In this document: one piece after another, positions 9,033 through 18,426 of the stretch
Layout of the letters: the number at the start of each line of letters is the position of its first letter
Position numbering within the stretch: the first letter of the stretch is position 1
Made by a program: the position numbers and the translations under genes
The notes under the pieces: model-generated
Database searches by the model: none
Seen by the model: the letters and a program-made list of their open reading frames with translations, nothing else
What the model was told of the DNA's origin: nothing
Origin: Candidatus Poribacteria bacterium
Lineage (GTDB): Bacteria; Poribacteria; WGA-4E; WGA-3G
DNA length: 64,000 nt
Reading direction: 5' to 3'
Assembly (NCBI GenBank): GCA_022825825.1
Contig: JAJDWA010000023.1
Span: forward strand, 112,136 to 176,135

Positions 9033-10931
9033 TTACCTCGGTGGAACATCCCACAAAAGCACTGTCCCATCTGTACTTGCAGTTGCGATTGTGCGGCCAT
9101 CCGGACTGAAAGTAACCTCATTGACGACAGAACCATGTCCAATAAAATTCCGTAATGATTCGCTTGTAGAGATATTCCATATAGTGACTGACCCGTTTTT
9201 ATTAGCACTTGCAACTATGCGGCCATCCGGACTGAAACAGACGTTTTCGACCCAACCGGCGGTATTCCCCGTAAGTTCTTTATGGAACCCGAACATAGAA
9301 ATAGGGAACAAATGTATTTTATTATGTCCACCAGTTACGAATTGCCTACCGCTTGGCGTAAAACTCACCCCGCTACCGAGGTTGTTTGCGATGATTCTTG
9401 AGCGCCTCCCTGTAGCATTCCATAAATGTAATTTGTTTGTGGCAGTTAATATTTTTCGACCATCTGGTGAAAAGCGGACGGTGCTGACAATTTTGTCATG
9501 CGGTAATGTGTTTAAGAGTTCACCAGTAGTTACATCCCATAAAAGTACCGTTGTGTCCCAACCGCCACTTGCAATTTTTCGACCATCTGGCGAGAAGTCA
9601 ACACTTAAGACAATACCTGTATGTCCTTCCAGAGTTTTCAAGGGTCTACCTGTAGATATATCCCACAAACGCACTGTTTTGTCTTCGCTACCACATACAA
9701 CTGTTTTACTATCCGGCGAAAAACAGACGCTTCCGATCGTAGAAGTATTTCCTCTAAAAGATATTAAATGTTCCCCGGTAATAGCATCCCATAAATGAAC
9801 AGCCCTTTCTTCGCCGCCAGTAGCAATTTTCAGTCCGTCCGGAGAAAATTGAACGCTACTAACTCTGCCAGTATGCCCTGTCAATGTCTTACGAAGTTCA
9901 CCCGTGTCAACATTCCAAAAATGAATCTCGTTTTCGCTTGCACTTGCTAATGTTTTTCCATCCGGCGAAAAACGGATGTTTTTGACATTCCCGCTCGGTA
10001 CTTCAATAGATTTTAGGAGTTCTCCTGTGTCAACATCCCAAAAACGCACCTCACGATAGTTAGCACTTGCCAAGGTTTTTCCATCCGGTGAAAAACTAAC
10101 ACCTTTGATCCCGTTTGAAGAAGAATGTGCCTTTAGCGTCTTGATTTGTTTGCCTGTTGTAACATTCCAAAAACGCACACTATTGTCTTTACAAGCACTC
10201 ACGAGCGTCTTCCCATCTGGCGAAAAACTGATACCCGTTACATCACCTTTATGTTCCTTAATCGTATGTAGGGTTGTGCCAGTAAGAACATCCCATAAAT
10301 ACATCGTGCCGCTTTCTTTATAACTTTCGCTTTCGGTTCCGGTGGCAAGTATACGGCCATCTGGGGAAAATCTGATACAGGTATAAGGCTTAGTGTGCTT
10401 TTTTGCCCCTTTGAGAAGTTCTCCAGTGGTAGTATTCCATAAACGTAACTTTCCATCATAACCGCCGGTTGCAAGTATCGTTCCATCTGGAGAGAAACTT
10501 ATGGCAGATACCCATAAAGTATGATCTGGCAAAGTATGCAAGAGTTGACCAGTAGTCGCATTCCATAAATGGACTGGACCTTTATGGGCACCAGTTGCAA
10601 CTCTTGTTCCAGCCGGTGAAAGACTCCCACTCCAGACAAAATCTTTATTGTTGGTAAATAGTGCTAATTCCTTAAGCGTATCGGTATCATAAAGCCAAGT
10701 CCCTATGGAACTGGTAACCGCGAACCGCTTTCCATCTGCAGAATATTCTATTCCATTTATCCAACCTTTACCAATACGGGCTTTGGCACCCTCAGGCAAA
10801 CTGAGTTGGGTAGACGGTGCATAATTGGTTTCCAACGGTTCTGGAAGACGGGGATTCTGTTGACAAGCAGTACCGCCTGCAAGAATTAGGAATCCGAAAA
10901 ATAAAACGATTTTCTTTGCACGTGTAAACAT
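9033..10931 (-). CDS. WD40 beta-propeller lipoprotein, 14 repeats
   Basis: The 632-residue protein has a signal peptide with a Cys at residue 23 (LAGGTACQQ), a plausible though non-ideal lipobox. The rest is 14 WD40 repeats of about 40 residues, most with the pattern FSPDG(R/K)...LWD..TGE, fitting two seven-bladed propellers. Such proteins are binding scaffolds; no enzymatic domain is attached. Because it should be exported, it probably works in the periplasm or on the outer membrane. An AAGAGG site precedes the ATG. It is followed by the sugar kinase gene, 84 bases downstream of its stop. Confidence 0.9.
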   Translation of the reverse strand: MFTRAKKIVLFFGFLILAGGTACQQNPRLPEPLETNYAPSTQLSLPEGAKARIGKGWINGIEYSADGKRFAVTSSIGTWLYDTDTLKELALFTNNKDFVWSGSLSPAGTRVATGAHKGPVHLWNATTGQLLHTLPDHTLWVSAISFSPDGTILATGGYDGKLRLWNTTTGELLKGAKKHTKPYTCIRFSPDGRILATGTESESYKESGTMYLWDVLTGTTLHTIKEHKGDVTGISFSPDGKTLVSACKDNSVRFWNVTTGKQIKTLKAHSSSNGIKGVSFSPDGKTLASANYREVRFWDVDTGELLKSIEVPSGNVKNIRFSPDGKTLASASENEIHFWNVDTGELRKTLTGHTGRVSSVQFSPDGLKIATGGEERAVHLWDAITGEHLISFRGNTSTIGSVCFSPDSKTVVCGSEDKTVRLWDISTGRPLKTLEGHTGIVLSVDFSPDGRKIASGGWDTTVLLWDVTTGELLNTLPHDKIVSTVRFSPDGRKILTATNKLHLWNATGRRSRIIANNLGSGVSFTPSGRQFVTGGHNKIHLFPISMFGFHKELTGNTAGWVENVCFSPDGRIVASANKNGSVTIWNISTSESLRNFIGHGSVVNEVTFSPDGRTIATASTDGTVLLWDVPPR

Positions 10932-10958
10932 TGTAACCTCTTATGTTGATGGACAATA

Positions 10959-12041
10959 TCAAAATGTGGTTCGTAAGGTTTGCGCTTGTCCTGTTTCAGC
11001 TGACCGATAACCTGCGTCAAAAATCTCTATGACATGTCGTGCATGTTCCGCTGTAACGATGGTAGGTTTATCCTCACGTATCCAGTCAACAAGTTGCATG
11101 ATGTCTTCATATACGTGTGCTTCCTGTATGCTGCGATGTGGTCCTACGACGTGCGGTAGTTCTCTTTTTGGTGCATCAATCGGTTTACCGTTAATGGTAC
11201 TACCCTCAATCACGCCTGCTGTGCCGTTAATTGCTAATCCACCTTTGATTGCGTGCCCTGCCGCGGCACCATAGATAAAGCCGAAGAAGGCATCGCCGAA
11301 GTCAAGCAAAATAAAGGTGTTATCGTCCATGTCGCACGGGAGCATTTCCCCTCGGAATTCACGTTCTTTGACGCGTACACCTGAGAAAGCCGTTACCCGC
11401 TTGACGGGACCAAGGATACCAGTCATCGTGTGCAACCCGTAAACGGTCATGTCGTATAGCGGACCGCCGCCCGGTTTTCTAAAATACCATGCGGGGTTGA
11501 TATTAGAAAGGACATCATCACCTTGGCGGACAGATTCACTTTCGTGGTATCTGCCGAAAGAGGAACCCGTGGCAGCCCACGTCAATGTTCCGATTGCGCC
11601 ATCGTTAATAAGTCTCTTAATCTCCTGATGTATCGGACGCAGCATCTGTCCTGGGGAAGCAACTAATTTGACTCCTCTACGCTTTGCTGATTCAATCAAA
11701 TCATCAGCCTCATCAACGGTGGTTGTCATCGTTTTGTTGAAGTGTGCGTGGAGGCCGTGTTCAATAGCGAGTTTTCCTTGCTCGTAATGTAAACCTATAG
11801 GTGATGCGATGCTGACAGCATCAACGTGTCCATCTGCCAATAATTCTTCAAAGGTTTCATAAGCGTGCGGCACATTGAATTTTTCAGATGCGGCTTGTGT
11901 CCTGCCGGGAACGGGGTCGCAGACAGCGGTTACTTTTAGTCTATCCTGAACGTCGTCTTGTGTGAGGTGCGGCAGAATACCGCGTACTGAGATACTACCG
12001 ACACCAACGACTCCGATACGCACTCTGCCATTAGTTGCCAT
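10959..12041 (-). CDS. Gfo/Idh/MocA family oxidoreductase
   Basis: The 360-residue protein has an N-terminal Rossmann fold (RIGVVGVGSISVRGI, VTAVCDP) and the C-terminal alpha/beta dehydrogenase domain (GTLTWAATGSSFGRYH, GGGPLYDMTVYGLHTM). The usual EKP motif carrying the catalytic Lys is FNKTMT here, which keeps the Lys. Family enzymes oxidise or reduce sugars, inositols or sugar derivatives with NAD(P). Its start overlaps the last 11 bases of the epimerase gene, and its GGAGGAG ribosome-binding site lies inside that gene, so the two are tightly coupled and probably act on the same carbohydrate. Confidence 0.88.
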   Translation of the reverse strand: MATNGRVRIGVVGVGSISVRGILPHLTQDDVQDRLKVTAVCDPVPGRTQAASEKFNVPHAYETFEELLADGHVDAVSIASPIGLHYEQGKLAIEHGLHAHFNKTMTTTVDEADDLIESAKRRGVKLVASPGQMLRPIHQEIKRLINDGAIGTLTWAATGSSFGRYHESESVRQGDDVLSNINPAWYFRKPGGGPLYDMTVYGLHTMTGILGPVKRVTAFSGVRVKEREFRGEMLPCDMDDNTFILLDFGDAFFGFIYGAAAGHAIKGGLAINGTAGVIEGSTINGKPIDAPKRELPHVVGPHRSIQEAHVYEDIMQLVDWIREDKPTIVTAEHARHVIEIFDAGYRSAETGQAQTLRTTF

Positions 12042-12927
12042 GATATCTCCTCCACGATGTTTCGTGTTGCCACCCGACAGCGTTTTTGAGTTTGTCGCAA
12101 TTGATAAACGATTGATGTTCCTTTAGTGATCGGACTTTTGACAGAAATTCTGGTTTAAAACGTTCAACTAACTCCAAGGATGGTTCTAAAGCAGAAGTGT
12201 CATCTGCGTTGAGAAAGTATACATCGTGCGGGGGAAGTGTGTCTGCTTTTTCCATAATCAAACGGTGCGCGCTTGCAACGTCTTCACTTCCTACCCAACA
12301 CCAAAGCCATGGAGTCCAACCGTTTGTCGGTTTTGCGTTTGCTGCCATCTGTTTTCTACGTTCCTCTGACGTGATCCCAGCGGGACGGGTGATATAGGTT
12401 CGGATACCGTAGGCACGTGTATAACTCGCTAATAGGTCTTCACCACAACGTTTGGAGAAACTATAGGAATCTTCTGGATAGCACGGATGTTCTTCATCTA
12501 AAGGCAGATAATCTATCGGCATGTGTGTTTTGCTAATGCGGAATCCGTGCCCTAATGCACAATTGCTGCCGGACATCACCACCGTTTTTACGTCTGCTTC
12601 AATTGCGGCTTGCATAAGGTAGTATGTGCCGAGCATATTGGTTTTGAAAGTTGCATCAAATGGGATGTCTTTCTCTGCAGCACCCGCACGCATATCCGGA
12701 TGGTCTACGGGACCGGGTTGTGCGCCAAGGTGTTGGATTGCATCTACGCCTTCTACGGCGCGTTGACAGTCCTCGAAGTTGTTTAGATCGCCTTGAATAA
12801 ATGGTAGTTTAGAAAATTCATCAGGCGGTTGTCTACGGGACATTAGGACAAGTGTATGTTTCTCTGCTAATTCTCGGATGAGATATGCCCCGAGCCTACC
12901 GCTTGCGCCAGTTATTAGGACTTTCAT
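12031..12927 (-). CDS. NAD-dependent epimerase/dehydratase (extended SDR)
   Basis: I place the start at the ATG at 12927 (MKVLITGASGRLGAYL), since GAAAGGG lies 6-12 bases upstream; another ATG exists five codons earlier. The 298-residue protein has the NAD motif GASGRLGAYL and the active-site Y-x3-K in DSYSFSKRCGE. It is related to UDP-glucose epimerases and uronate dehydrogenases. The RPAG segment and lack of clear nucleotide-sugar motifs leave the substrate open. It overlaps the Gfo/Idh gene and likely forms a two-gene operon. Confidence 0.86.
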   Translation of the reverse strand: MKVLITGASGRLGAYLIRELAEKHTLVLMSRRQPPDEFSKLPFIQGDLNNFEDCQRAVEGVDAIQHLGAQPGPVDHPDMRAGAAEKDIPFDATFKTNMLGTYYLMQAAIEADVKTVVMSGSNCALGHGFRISKTHMPIDYLPLDEEHPCYPEDSYSFSKRCGEDLLASYTRAYGIRTYITRPAGITSEERRKQMAANAKPTNGWTPWLWCWVGSEDVASAHRLIMEKADTLPPHDVYFLNADDTSALEPSLELVERFKPEFLSKVRSLKEHQSFINCDKLKNAVGWQHETSWRRYHGN

Positions 12928-12976
12928 GAAAAACCCTTTCATATTAATTTACAAATAGTTAAGTCGAAGAATTCAG

Positions 12977-13005
12977 TTGACAGGTGTCAGTGTGTTGTCT
13001 ATTAT
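12977..13005 (+). promoter_or_regulatory. strong sigma70-type promoter upstream of the hydrolase gene
   Basis: TTGACA (12977-12982) and TATTAT (13000-13005) are spaced by exactly 17 bases. The predicted start of transcription near 13012 leaves a leader of about 60 bases before the ATG at 13073, which has a GAGGAG site. Confidence 0.7.
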
Positions 13006-13072
13006 TGTTAGGTATTATAGCACTACAGAGAATTTTGTCAAGTAAACTGTATTTGTAGAGGAGAAAACCACA

Positions 13073-14107
13073 ATGTATAACGCCGAAAAACATTTTGGAA
13101 ACTTATACGCCACTGTGCCTCGGAAATATGAATTTCATGAAACGACACGAGAAGGATTAGTAGCATGGCAGTCCAATTTTCGTCCGGAATTGCGGGAAAC
13201 ACTCGGTTTAGATAACATGGAATCTGACCTTGCTGGCTATCTCCCGAAAGCGGAACAGCTGGAGGTTTTAGACATGGACAACCATTTTCGGGAAAGTTGG
13301 TATCTGTGGGTAGAACCGACAGTCCCGCTGCCATTCTATCTGCTGCGTCCAAAAACAATTGAAGGGGAAGTTCCACTTATCCTTGCCCCACACGGACATA
13401 ACCATCCGCATATCTACGCTGGGATTGCCCACTCTGAAAAAGAGGAGCAGGAAATGGTAGAAGGTGAACGCGATATTGCTCGGCAGGCAGCAGCAGAAGA
13501 GGGATATATCGCTATTGCACCGACAACACGAGCGTTCGGTGAAACACGCACCGAAGCGGATAAGCAAAACAATAGTACACACTCCTGCCGACATCAGTTA
13601 GTCCATAGCATACTTGTAGGCAGAACCCCGATTGGTGAGCGGGTATGGGATATGTCGCGCCTCATTGATTGGGCAATAGAAAATTTACCCATAGATGCTG
13701 ATCGGATAGCAATTACTGGCAATTCTGGTGGCGGGACGGTATCTCTTTTCGCGGCCGCGTGTGAAACACGTATTGCTGTGGCAGTACCAAGTTGCTACTA
13801 TTGCACGTTTGAAGGGAGCATCGGCACTATCCGGCATTGCGACTGCAACTATGTGCCAGGTGTGATGCGGTTAGGTGAGATGTACGATGTTGCAGGTTTA
13901 ATTGCACCACGTCCGTTTTGTGCGATTGCTGGACGAGACGACCGCATTTTTCCGATTGATCACGTCAAGTTTGCTTATGAACGTTTGAAGGAAATCTACA
14001 CGGTTGCGGGGGTTGCGGATAGGTGTGAATTATTCATCGGTGATGGCGGACATCGCTATTACAAAGCGGGAGCATGGCCCTTTGTGCGGCGGTATTTTGT
14101 AGTATAA
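13073..14107 (+). CDS. alpha/beta hydrolase, acetyl xylan esterase/dienelactone hydrolase-like
   Basis: The 344-residue protein shows an alpha/beta-hydrolase core: an oxyanion strand with LAPHGHNH, the nucleophile elbow ITGNSGGGTVSLF (G-x-S-x-G), an Asp loop AGRDDRIFP and the catalytic His in GDGGHRYY. There is no signal peptide, so it acts in the cytoplasm. Relatives annotated as acetyl xylan esterases or prolyl-oligopeptidase-like hydrolases remove ester groups from carbohydrates. It has its own promoter and is convergent with the sugar transferase gene, with one base between the stops. Confidence 0.82.
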   Translation: MYNAEKHFGNLYATVPRKYEFHETTREGLVAWQSNFRPELRETLGLDNMESDLAGYLPKAEQLEVLDMDNHFRESWYLWVEPTVPLPFYLLRPKTIEGEVPLILAPHGHNHPHIYAGIAHSEKEEQEMVEGERDIARQAAAEEGYIAIAPTTRAFGETRTEADKQNNSTHSCRHQLVHSILVGRTPIGERVWDMSRLIDWAIENLPIDADRIAITGNSGGGTVSLFAAACETRIAVAVPSCYYCTFEGSIGTIRHCDCNYVPGVMRLGEMYDVAGLIAPRPFCAIAGRDDRIFPIDHVKFAYERLKEIYTVAGVADRCELFIGDGGHRYYKAGAWPFVRRYFVV

Positions 14108-14108
14108 A

Positions 14109-15506
14109 CTACCGAGAACCTTTTTTAATTGCCCATAGCGTTTTCAGGATAATTTTTATATCTAACGCGAGGGACCAATTTTCAATATAGTAGCGGTCAT
14201 AGTTAACCCGATCTTCAAGGGATGTGTTGCCCCGCAGACCGTTGACTTGTGCCCAACCCGTCATACCAGATTTGACGCGCTGTCGTGCAAGATAGTGTGG
14301 AACTGATTCTTGGAATGTTCTAATTAAACCAGACATCTCTGGACGCGGACCTACGAGGCTCATATCACCTTTGAGTACATTGAAAAATTGGGGCAATTCG
14401 TCCAGACTCCAACGTCTGAGGAATTTTCCGAGTGCGGTTTGCCGCGGGTCATCGTTTTCTGCCCACACATGTCCAACTTTTTCTTCAGCATCTACACGCA
14501 TAGACCGAAATTTATAGATTTTGAATCGCTTTCCTGCTCTGCCGACGCGTTCTTGTCGGAAGATCGCTTTACCGGGTGATGTTAGTCTAATGATCGCTGC
14601 AATTATCAACATAAGTGGACTTAACACTACCAACGCCAAAAAACTAAAAATGATGTCTATGAGCCGTTTTATGATGCCACTTACCCCCTGCATCGGTGTC
14701 TCGCGTAGTTGAAGTAGCGGTATACCATCAAAAAACGTAACGGCTGTGCCACCACTAATAAATTCGGAGAGCTCTGGCAGCACATTGATTTGAACTGGCA
14801 CACCTTCGCAAGCGTGCAAAATCTGCAAGATTACATCATTTGACACTGTTGGAGATGTGAGGAAGAGCATGTCAAGGCGATGCATTTGCACAAGTTCAAG
14901 AATGTCTTGACTATTGCCGAGATGCGGCACACGGTTTATCTCACCGTTTGCATCAATAATCCCTATTAATTCGTATCCACTATTCGGTTTAGCATTCAAA
15001 GCATTGATAATTTTTTCGCCGCGTTCATCATAGCCTACGAGTGCTACACGACTCACACCAACTCCCTGTGCCTGAACTGCCTGACGAAAACGGGACAGGA
15101 CAAGTCGTCCGAGGAACAACCAAACAAGGCTAAACCCGGTGGCAAGGAGCATTACCCACCGTGAGTATGCATCGTGATGATAGATGAAAAAGAGCGCAGC
15201 TAACGTAGCGATGAGCGCGATGACTGAGGCTTTACAAAGTGCCCAAAACGCTGAACGTGTTGCGTTGTTTTCTGGGCGATAGAGTTTGAAACCTTTTAAC
15301 GTCAATAACCAAATAATTGTCGTTACAGGAATGAGGCGCAAATAGTCATCAAAGGGAGGTGTGCCGCCTTTGTGTAATGCTAAAGCGTCGAGCCAACCTG
15401 ATTCAAATCGCAGCCAATATGCAATGACGATTGCGGTGGCAATGAAACAGAGATCGCATAAAACTGTGAGTGTTATTAGTAGATGGTCAAGTGTTTTTTT
15501 GCTCAT
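14109..15506 (-). CDS. polyprenyl-phosphate sugar-1-phosphate transferase (WcaJ/WbaP-like)
   Basis: The 465-residue membrane protein has four N-terminal TM helices (residues about 10-115), a cytosolic Rossmann-like domain (VALVGYDERGEKII), a fifth membrane helix near residue 285, and the catalytic bacterial sugar transferase domain with KIYKFRSMR, LDELPQFFNVLKGDMSLVGP and the SGMTGWAQVNGLRG block. It transfers a hexose-1-phosphate to undecaprenyl phosphate, the first step of exopolysaccharide or O-antigen assembly. No glycosyltransferases are adjacent; a nucleotide-sugar epimerase is at 39.9 kb. No clear ribosome-binding site is seen. Confidence 0.9.
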   Translation of the reverse strand: MSKKTLDHLLITLTVLCDLCFIATAIVIAYWLRFESGWLDALALHKGGTPPFDDYLRLIPVTTIIWLLTLKGFKLYRPENNATRSAFWALCKASVIALIATLAALFFIYHHDAYSRWVMLLATGFSLVWLFLGRLVLSRFRQAVQAQGVGVSRVALVGYDERGEKIINALNAKPNSGYELIGIIDANGEINRVPHLGNSQDILELVQMHRLDMLFLTSPTVSNDVILQILHACEGVPVQINVLPELSEFISGGTAVTFFDGIPLLQLRETPMQGVSGIIKRLIDIIFSFLALVVLSPLMLIIAAIIRLTSPGKAIFRQERVGRAGKRFKIYKFRSMRVDAEEKVGHVWAENDDPRQTALGKFLRRWSLDELPQFFNVLKGDMSLVGPRPEMSGLIRTFQESVPHYLARQRVKSGMTGWAQVNGLRGNTSLEDRVNYDRYYIENWSLALDIKIILKTLWAIKKGSR

Positions 15507-15699
15507 GAGTGGTATTTGAAGGTACCCGCTATTTGATGTACCAACCTAATTTTATATGTCGTAGAATGTTTACTATTATACCGTGCTTGATTTTAGAAAT
15601 CAACTGAAGTCTTTGATAGAATTTGAATGGCAAGAACATTACTGATAAATTAATCACGATGTGTTATGCTATTTCTATATTTAATAAGGAGGGACACAC

Positions 15700-16788
15700 A
15701 TGGCGAATAAACTAAAGGTGGGAATTGTTGGCGCACATCGGGGAAGTTCCTATTTTCAACCATTTAGCACAATTGCGGAAACTGAAGTCACTGCAGTATG
15801 TGACATCAATGAGGGGACACTTCAAAACGTTGGTGAAAGGTTTAATGTTCCACAGCAGTTTACAGATTACACAGAGATGTTAAATGCGGTTGACCTTGTC
15901 GTGCTTGCGACACCGGAGAATCTGCACGTCCCGCAGTCTATAGAAGCATTGGAAGCAGGAAAACACGTCATCAGTGAAGTAACCGCTGCTGTCAAGTTAG
16001 AGGAGTGTTATGATCTTGTTCGGGCAGTTCGGAAGTCGTCTGCTAAGTACACAATGGCTGAAAATACGTGCTATTCCAAGCACAATGTGTTAATCCGCAA
16101 TATGGTAGAGACAGGCATGTTTGGCGATGTATATTTCGGAGAGGGAGAGTATGTCCATAACGTAAAATCGCTTCATCACGATGAAAGTGGTAACCCAACA
16201 TGGCGTTACTATTGGCAAGTAGGCATCAATCGATGTAACTATGCGACACATAGTCTCGGGCCTGTGCTGCACTGGTTCAGTGAACGCGTGGTAAGTGTTT
16301 GTTGTCTCGGCACTGGCGTTCGGACTGATCCAGAGCATGCGATGGAAGATACAGTGATGATGCTTTGCAAAACGGAAAATGGTGGGTTAATCAAAATTCG
16401 GATTGACATGCTTTCTAATCGTCCTGCGAATTCCTATTTTAGTTTGCAAGGGACGAAAGGGTGTTACGAGAGTTCGCGCGGACTGGGTGCCGCACCGAAG
16501 CTCTGGTTAAGTGAGTTTGGCATAAGCGAGCAGTGGAGACCGCTTTCCCAATTTGAAGACTTGCTGCCTGAACGGTGGAAAAACCCGCCTGCTGAAGCTC
16601 AGAATATAGGTGACCTTGGCGAGTATTTTAAGGTACGCGATTTTGTTGATAGTATCCTCAACGATACTACGCCACCGATAGATGTCTATGCAGCGATGGA
16701 CTTTACGGTGCCGGGGTTGGTTTCGGAGAAATCTATTGCGAACGGAGGGACACCTGTGGAAGTGCCAAATTTTCGGGAGATTGAATAA
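15700..16788 (+). CDS. Gfo/Idh/MocA family oxidoreductase
   Basis: The 362-residue protein has an N-terminal Rossmann fold (KVGIVGAHRGSSY, VTAVCDIN) and the family C-terminal domain. The region that normally reads EKP reads SEVTAAVKL, so the canonical catalytic Lys is not in place; the downstream MAENTCYSKH block is still conserved. This may mark a subgroup with altered chemistry. An AAGGAGG site precedes the ATG. It stands alone between two minus-strand blocks, so it is probably transcribed by itself. The substrate is likely a sugar derivative but is not known. Confidence 0.86.
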   Translation: MANKLKVGIVGAHRGSSYFQPFSTIAETEVTAVCDINEGTLQNVGERFNVPQQFTDYTEMLNAVDLVVLATPENLHVPQSIEALEAGKHVISEVTAAVKLEECYDLVRAVRKSSAKYTMAENTCYSKHNVLIRNMVETGMFGDVYFGEGEYVHNVKSLHHDESGNPTWRYYWQVGINRCNYATHSLGPVLHWFSERVVSVCCLGTGVRTDPEHAMEDTVMMLCKTENGGLIKIRIDMLSNRPANSYFSLQGTKGCYESSRGLGAAPKLWLSEFGISEQWRPLSQFEDLLPERWKNPPAEAQNIGDLGEYFKVRDFVDSILNDTTPPIDVYAAMDFTVPGLVSEKSIANGGTPVEVPNFREIE

Positions 16789-16805
16789 TCTGATTGAGTT
16801 ACAGC

Positions 16806-16997
16806 TTAATCGGAAACGACCTTTGACTCTTCCTCTACAGGTTTGAAGACGAGTCCGCAGCTGCTACATCGGTATCCACTTTCCGGTTTTGACACCAAAG
16901 CAGGGAAAAGCATTCCACAGCAGGTTGGACAAGGTTCGTCAATTTCCATTTCAGCTTGCTCCATTTCGCCAGAGCGGTTTTCAAATTCAACGATCAC
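16806..16997 (-). CDS. small zinc-ribbon protein
   Basis: I choose the GTG at 16995-16997 as start because a perfect AGGAGG (17003-17008) lies five bases upstream; the frame remains open further up without such a site. The 63-residue product has two Cys pairs, CPTC and CSSC, in CPTCCGMLFPAL and YRCSSCGL, forming a probable zinc ribbon, with acidic flanks. No known function. It directly follows the Uma2 gene, 13 bases after its stop, and ends the long minus-strand run. Confidence 0.7.
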   Translation of the reverse strand: MIVEFENRSGEMEQAEMEIDEPCPTCCGMLFPALVSKPESGYRCSSCGLVFKPVEEESKVVSD

Positions 16998-17010
16998 GGG
17001 TGTCCTCCTA

Positions 17011-17583
17011 TTAATCAGTAACTGTAACGCGCATATAGATGTCACGCAAGGATATCTTGCAGCCGATTGAGGTGAGCGTCAGCACATCTTCAGGTGCCCG
17101 AAATTCGGTGTGTTCCCACTGTCTATCTTGCCGGCAATAATGCTCAACACAGAACTTATGTTGTGAAACAAGGATGTAGTCTTGCAACGACGTCAGTTGC
17201 TTATAGTGCGAAAATTTCTCCTCTCGGTCATAGGCTGCAGTGGAAGGTGAAAGCACCTCTACGATAACAATCGGATTCAGAAGTGTGTCGAAAACATCAT
17301 CCTCAAAGCGAGGTTCATTGCAGGCAACAACGACATCTGGATAGAAGTAGGCTATTGGACTCGGCTGCACACGCATATCACTGGAATGGACTTCACAATC
17401 TGATGCTATTAATTGGTTGTAAAGTCTATTGAATATATTTCCTGTGATAAGACTATGTGCCCGACTTGCCCCAGACATTGCAAATATCTGCCCGTTGAGG
17501 TATTCACTTTTGTGCAGTGCTTTTCGTTCTTGGGTAATGTACTCCTCAGGGGTGAAGAGGGTTTGTGCAGGAAGAGATGCCAT
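17011..17583 (-). CDS. Uma2-family PD-(D/E)xK nuclease-like protein (DUF820)
   Basis: The 190-residue protein matches the Uma2 family: the early LFTPEEYITQE start, EYLNGQIFAMSGAS, the active-site Asp83 in YPDVVV and Glu109 in VIVEVLSPST, then YDREEKFSHYKQ. The family has a restriction-endonuclease-like fold and is greatly expanded in cyanobacteria and some other phyla; its natural role is unsettled. The active-site Asp and Glu are intact here, in contrast with the second Uma2 protein at 21.9 kb. It is followed by the small zinc ribbon. Confidence 0.85.
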   Translation of the reverse strand: MASLPAQTLFTPEEYITQERKALHKSEYLNGQIFAMSGASRAHSLITGNIFNRLYNQLIASDCEVHSSDMRVQPSPIAYFYPDVVVACNEPRFEDDVFDTLLNPIVIVEVLSPSTAAYDREEKFSHYKQLTSLQDYILVSQHKFCVEHYCRQDRQWEHTEFRAPEDVLTLTSIGCKISLRDIYMRVTVTD

Positions 17584-17692
17584 GCGTATTTCCTTAATAG
17601 CAGTGATGTTAACAATATGATACTATATTCTAAGGCAAAAATCAATCTTTTTTATGCCGTTTTAAAACTGAGGAATTTCACTGGGAAAGACG

Positions 17693-18031
17693 TTAACCAT
17701 AGCGGTTCAGGGTCGGATCAATTTCGACTGCCCACTGGTCAATACCACCAGCAAGGTTTTTGGCATCGGTAAACCCATTTTGATGTAGATAGGCGGTTGC
17801 GTAGAGACTCCGCTGTCCATGATGGCAGTAAACAACAATTTCTTGGTCTGATGGAAGACTGTCTATATGATGCGGCAACGTGTTGAGCGGGACTAACCGC
17901 GCACCTTCAATATGCACGATGTCATATTCGCTCTGTTCACGCACATCTAATAAAAACAGAGACTCGTTTTCGTCTAATTTCTGTTTCAGTTCTTGTGGTG
18001 AAATTTCTGGGAGTGAGGGTTTCGGGTGCAT
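17693..18031 (-). CDS. single-domain rhodanese-like sulfurtransferase
   Basis: The 112-residue protein is one rhodanese domain with the LLDVREQSEY entry motif, the active-site loop YCHHGQRS with catalytic Cys, and the NLAGGIDQW exit motif. It would carry a persulfide. Its ATG overlaps the DUF971 stop by one base (TAATG), so they are coupled. Placement at the end of the SUF gene run suggests a sulfur-transfer or sulfur-sensing role in iron-sulfur cluster assembly, which is inference. Confidence 0.9.
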   Translation of the reverse strand: MHPKPSLPEISPQELKQKLDENESLFLLDVREQSEYDIVHIEGARLVPLNTLPHHIDSLPSDQEIVVYCHHGQRSLYATAYLHQNGFTDAKNLAGGIDQWAVEIDPTLNRYG

Positions 18032-18417
18032 TATTCAGTTTCTTCCTCGTTTTGCATAGGTGGCAACGGCATACATTCCGGACACGGACATATCTCGCGT
18101 AAGACTTCAAACGGATAGATACCGGTATTGTGTCCATCGTTCCAGCTGAATTGGAGTGCATAACGACCAACCAATTGAATGTCAAGCGGTTGAATATCGT
18201 TTGAAACCTCTATTAGTGTTATATCACCGTCGCCTTGTGGTGAAAAGAGGGAATGGATATCTTTACCTTCATGTCTTATGATAGCACATTCAGCACACGG
18301 ACACATCTGCCTGAGATAGCGGTATGGATACCAGCTTTCATGTCCATCCTTCCATTCAATTTGGAAGGCGTTTTCATGTTTCTTGAGGGTTTTTGGACTT
18401 TTGCTAACTGTATTCAT
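18031..18417 (-). CDS. DUF971 (gamma-butyrobetaine hydroxylase-like N-terminal) domain protein
   Basis: The 128-residue protein has the family blocks WKDGHESWYPYRYLR, MCPCAEC, and later FSWNDGHNTGIYPFEVLR with CPCPEC. The two halves resemble each other. DUF971 proteins are linked by gene neighbourhood and fusion to Mrp/ApbC and other iron-sulfur maturation factors; the Cys pairs could bind zinc or a cluster. It lies in the SUF run and is coupled to the rhodanese gene. Exact function is unknown. Confidence 0.85.
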   Translation of the reverse strand: MNTVSKSPKTLKKHENAFQIEWKDGHESWYPYRYLRQMCPCAECAIIRHEGKDIHSLFSPQGDGDITLIEVSNDIQPLDIQLVGRYALQFSWNDGHNTGIYPFEVLREICPCPECMPLPPMQNEEETE

Positions 18418-18426
18418 TGTGAAGAC

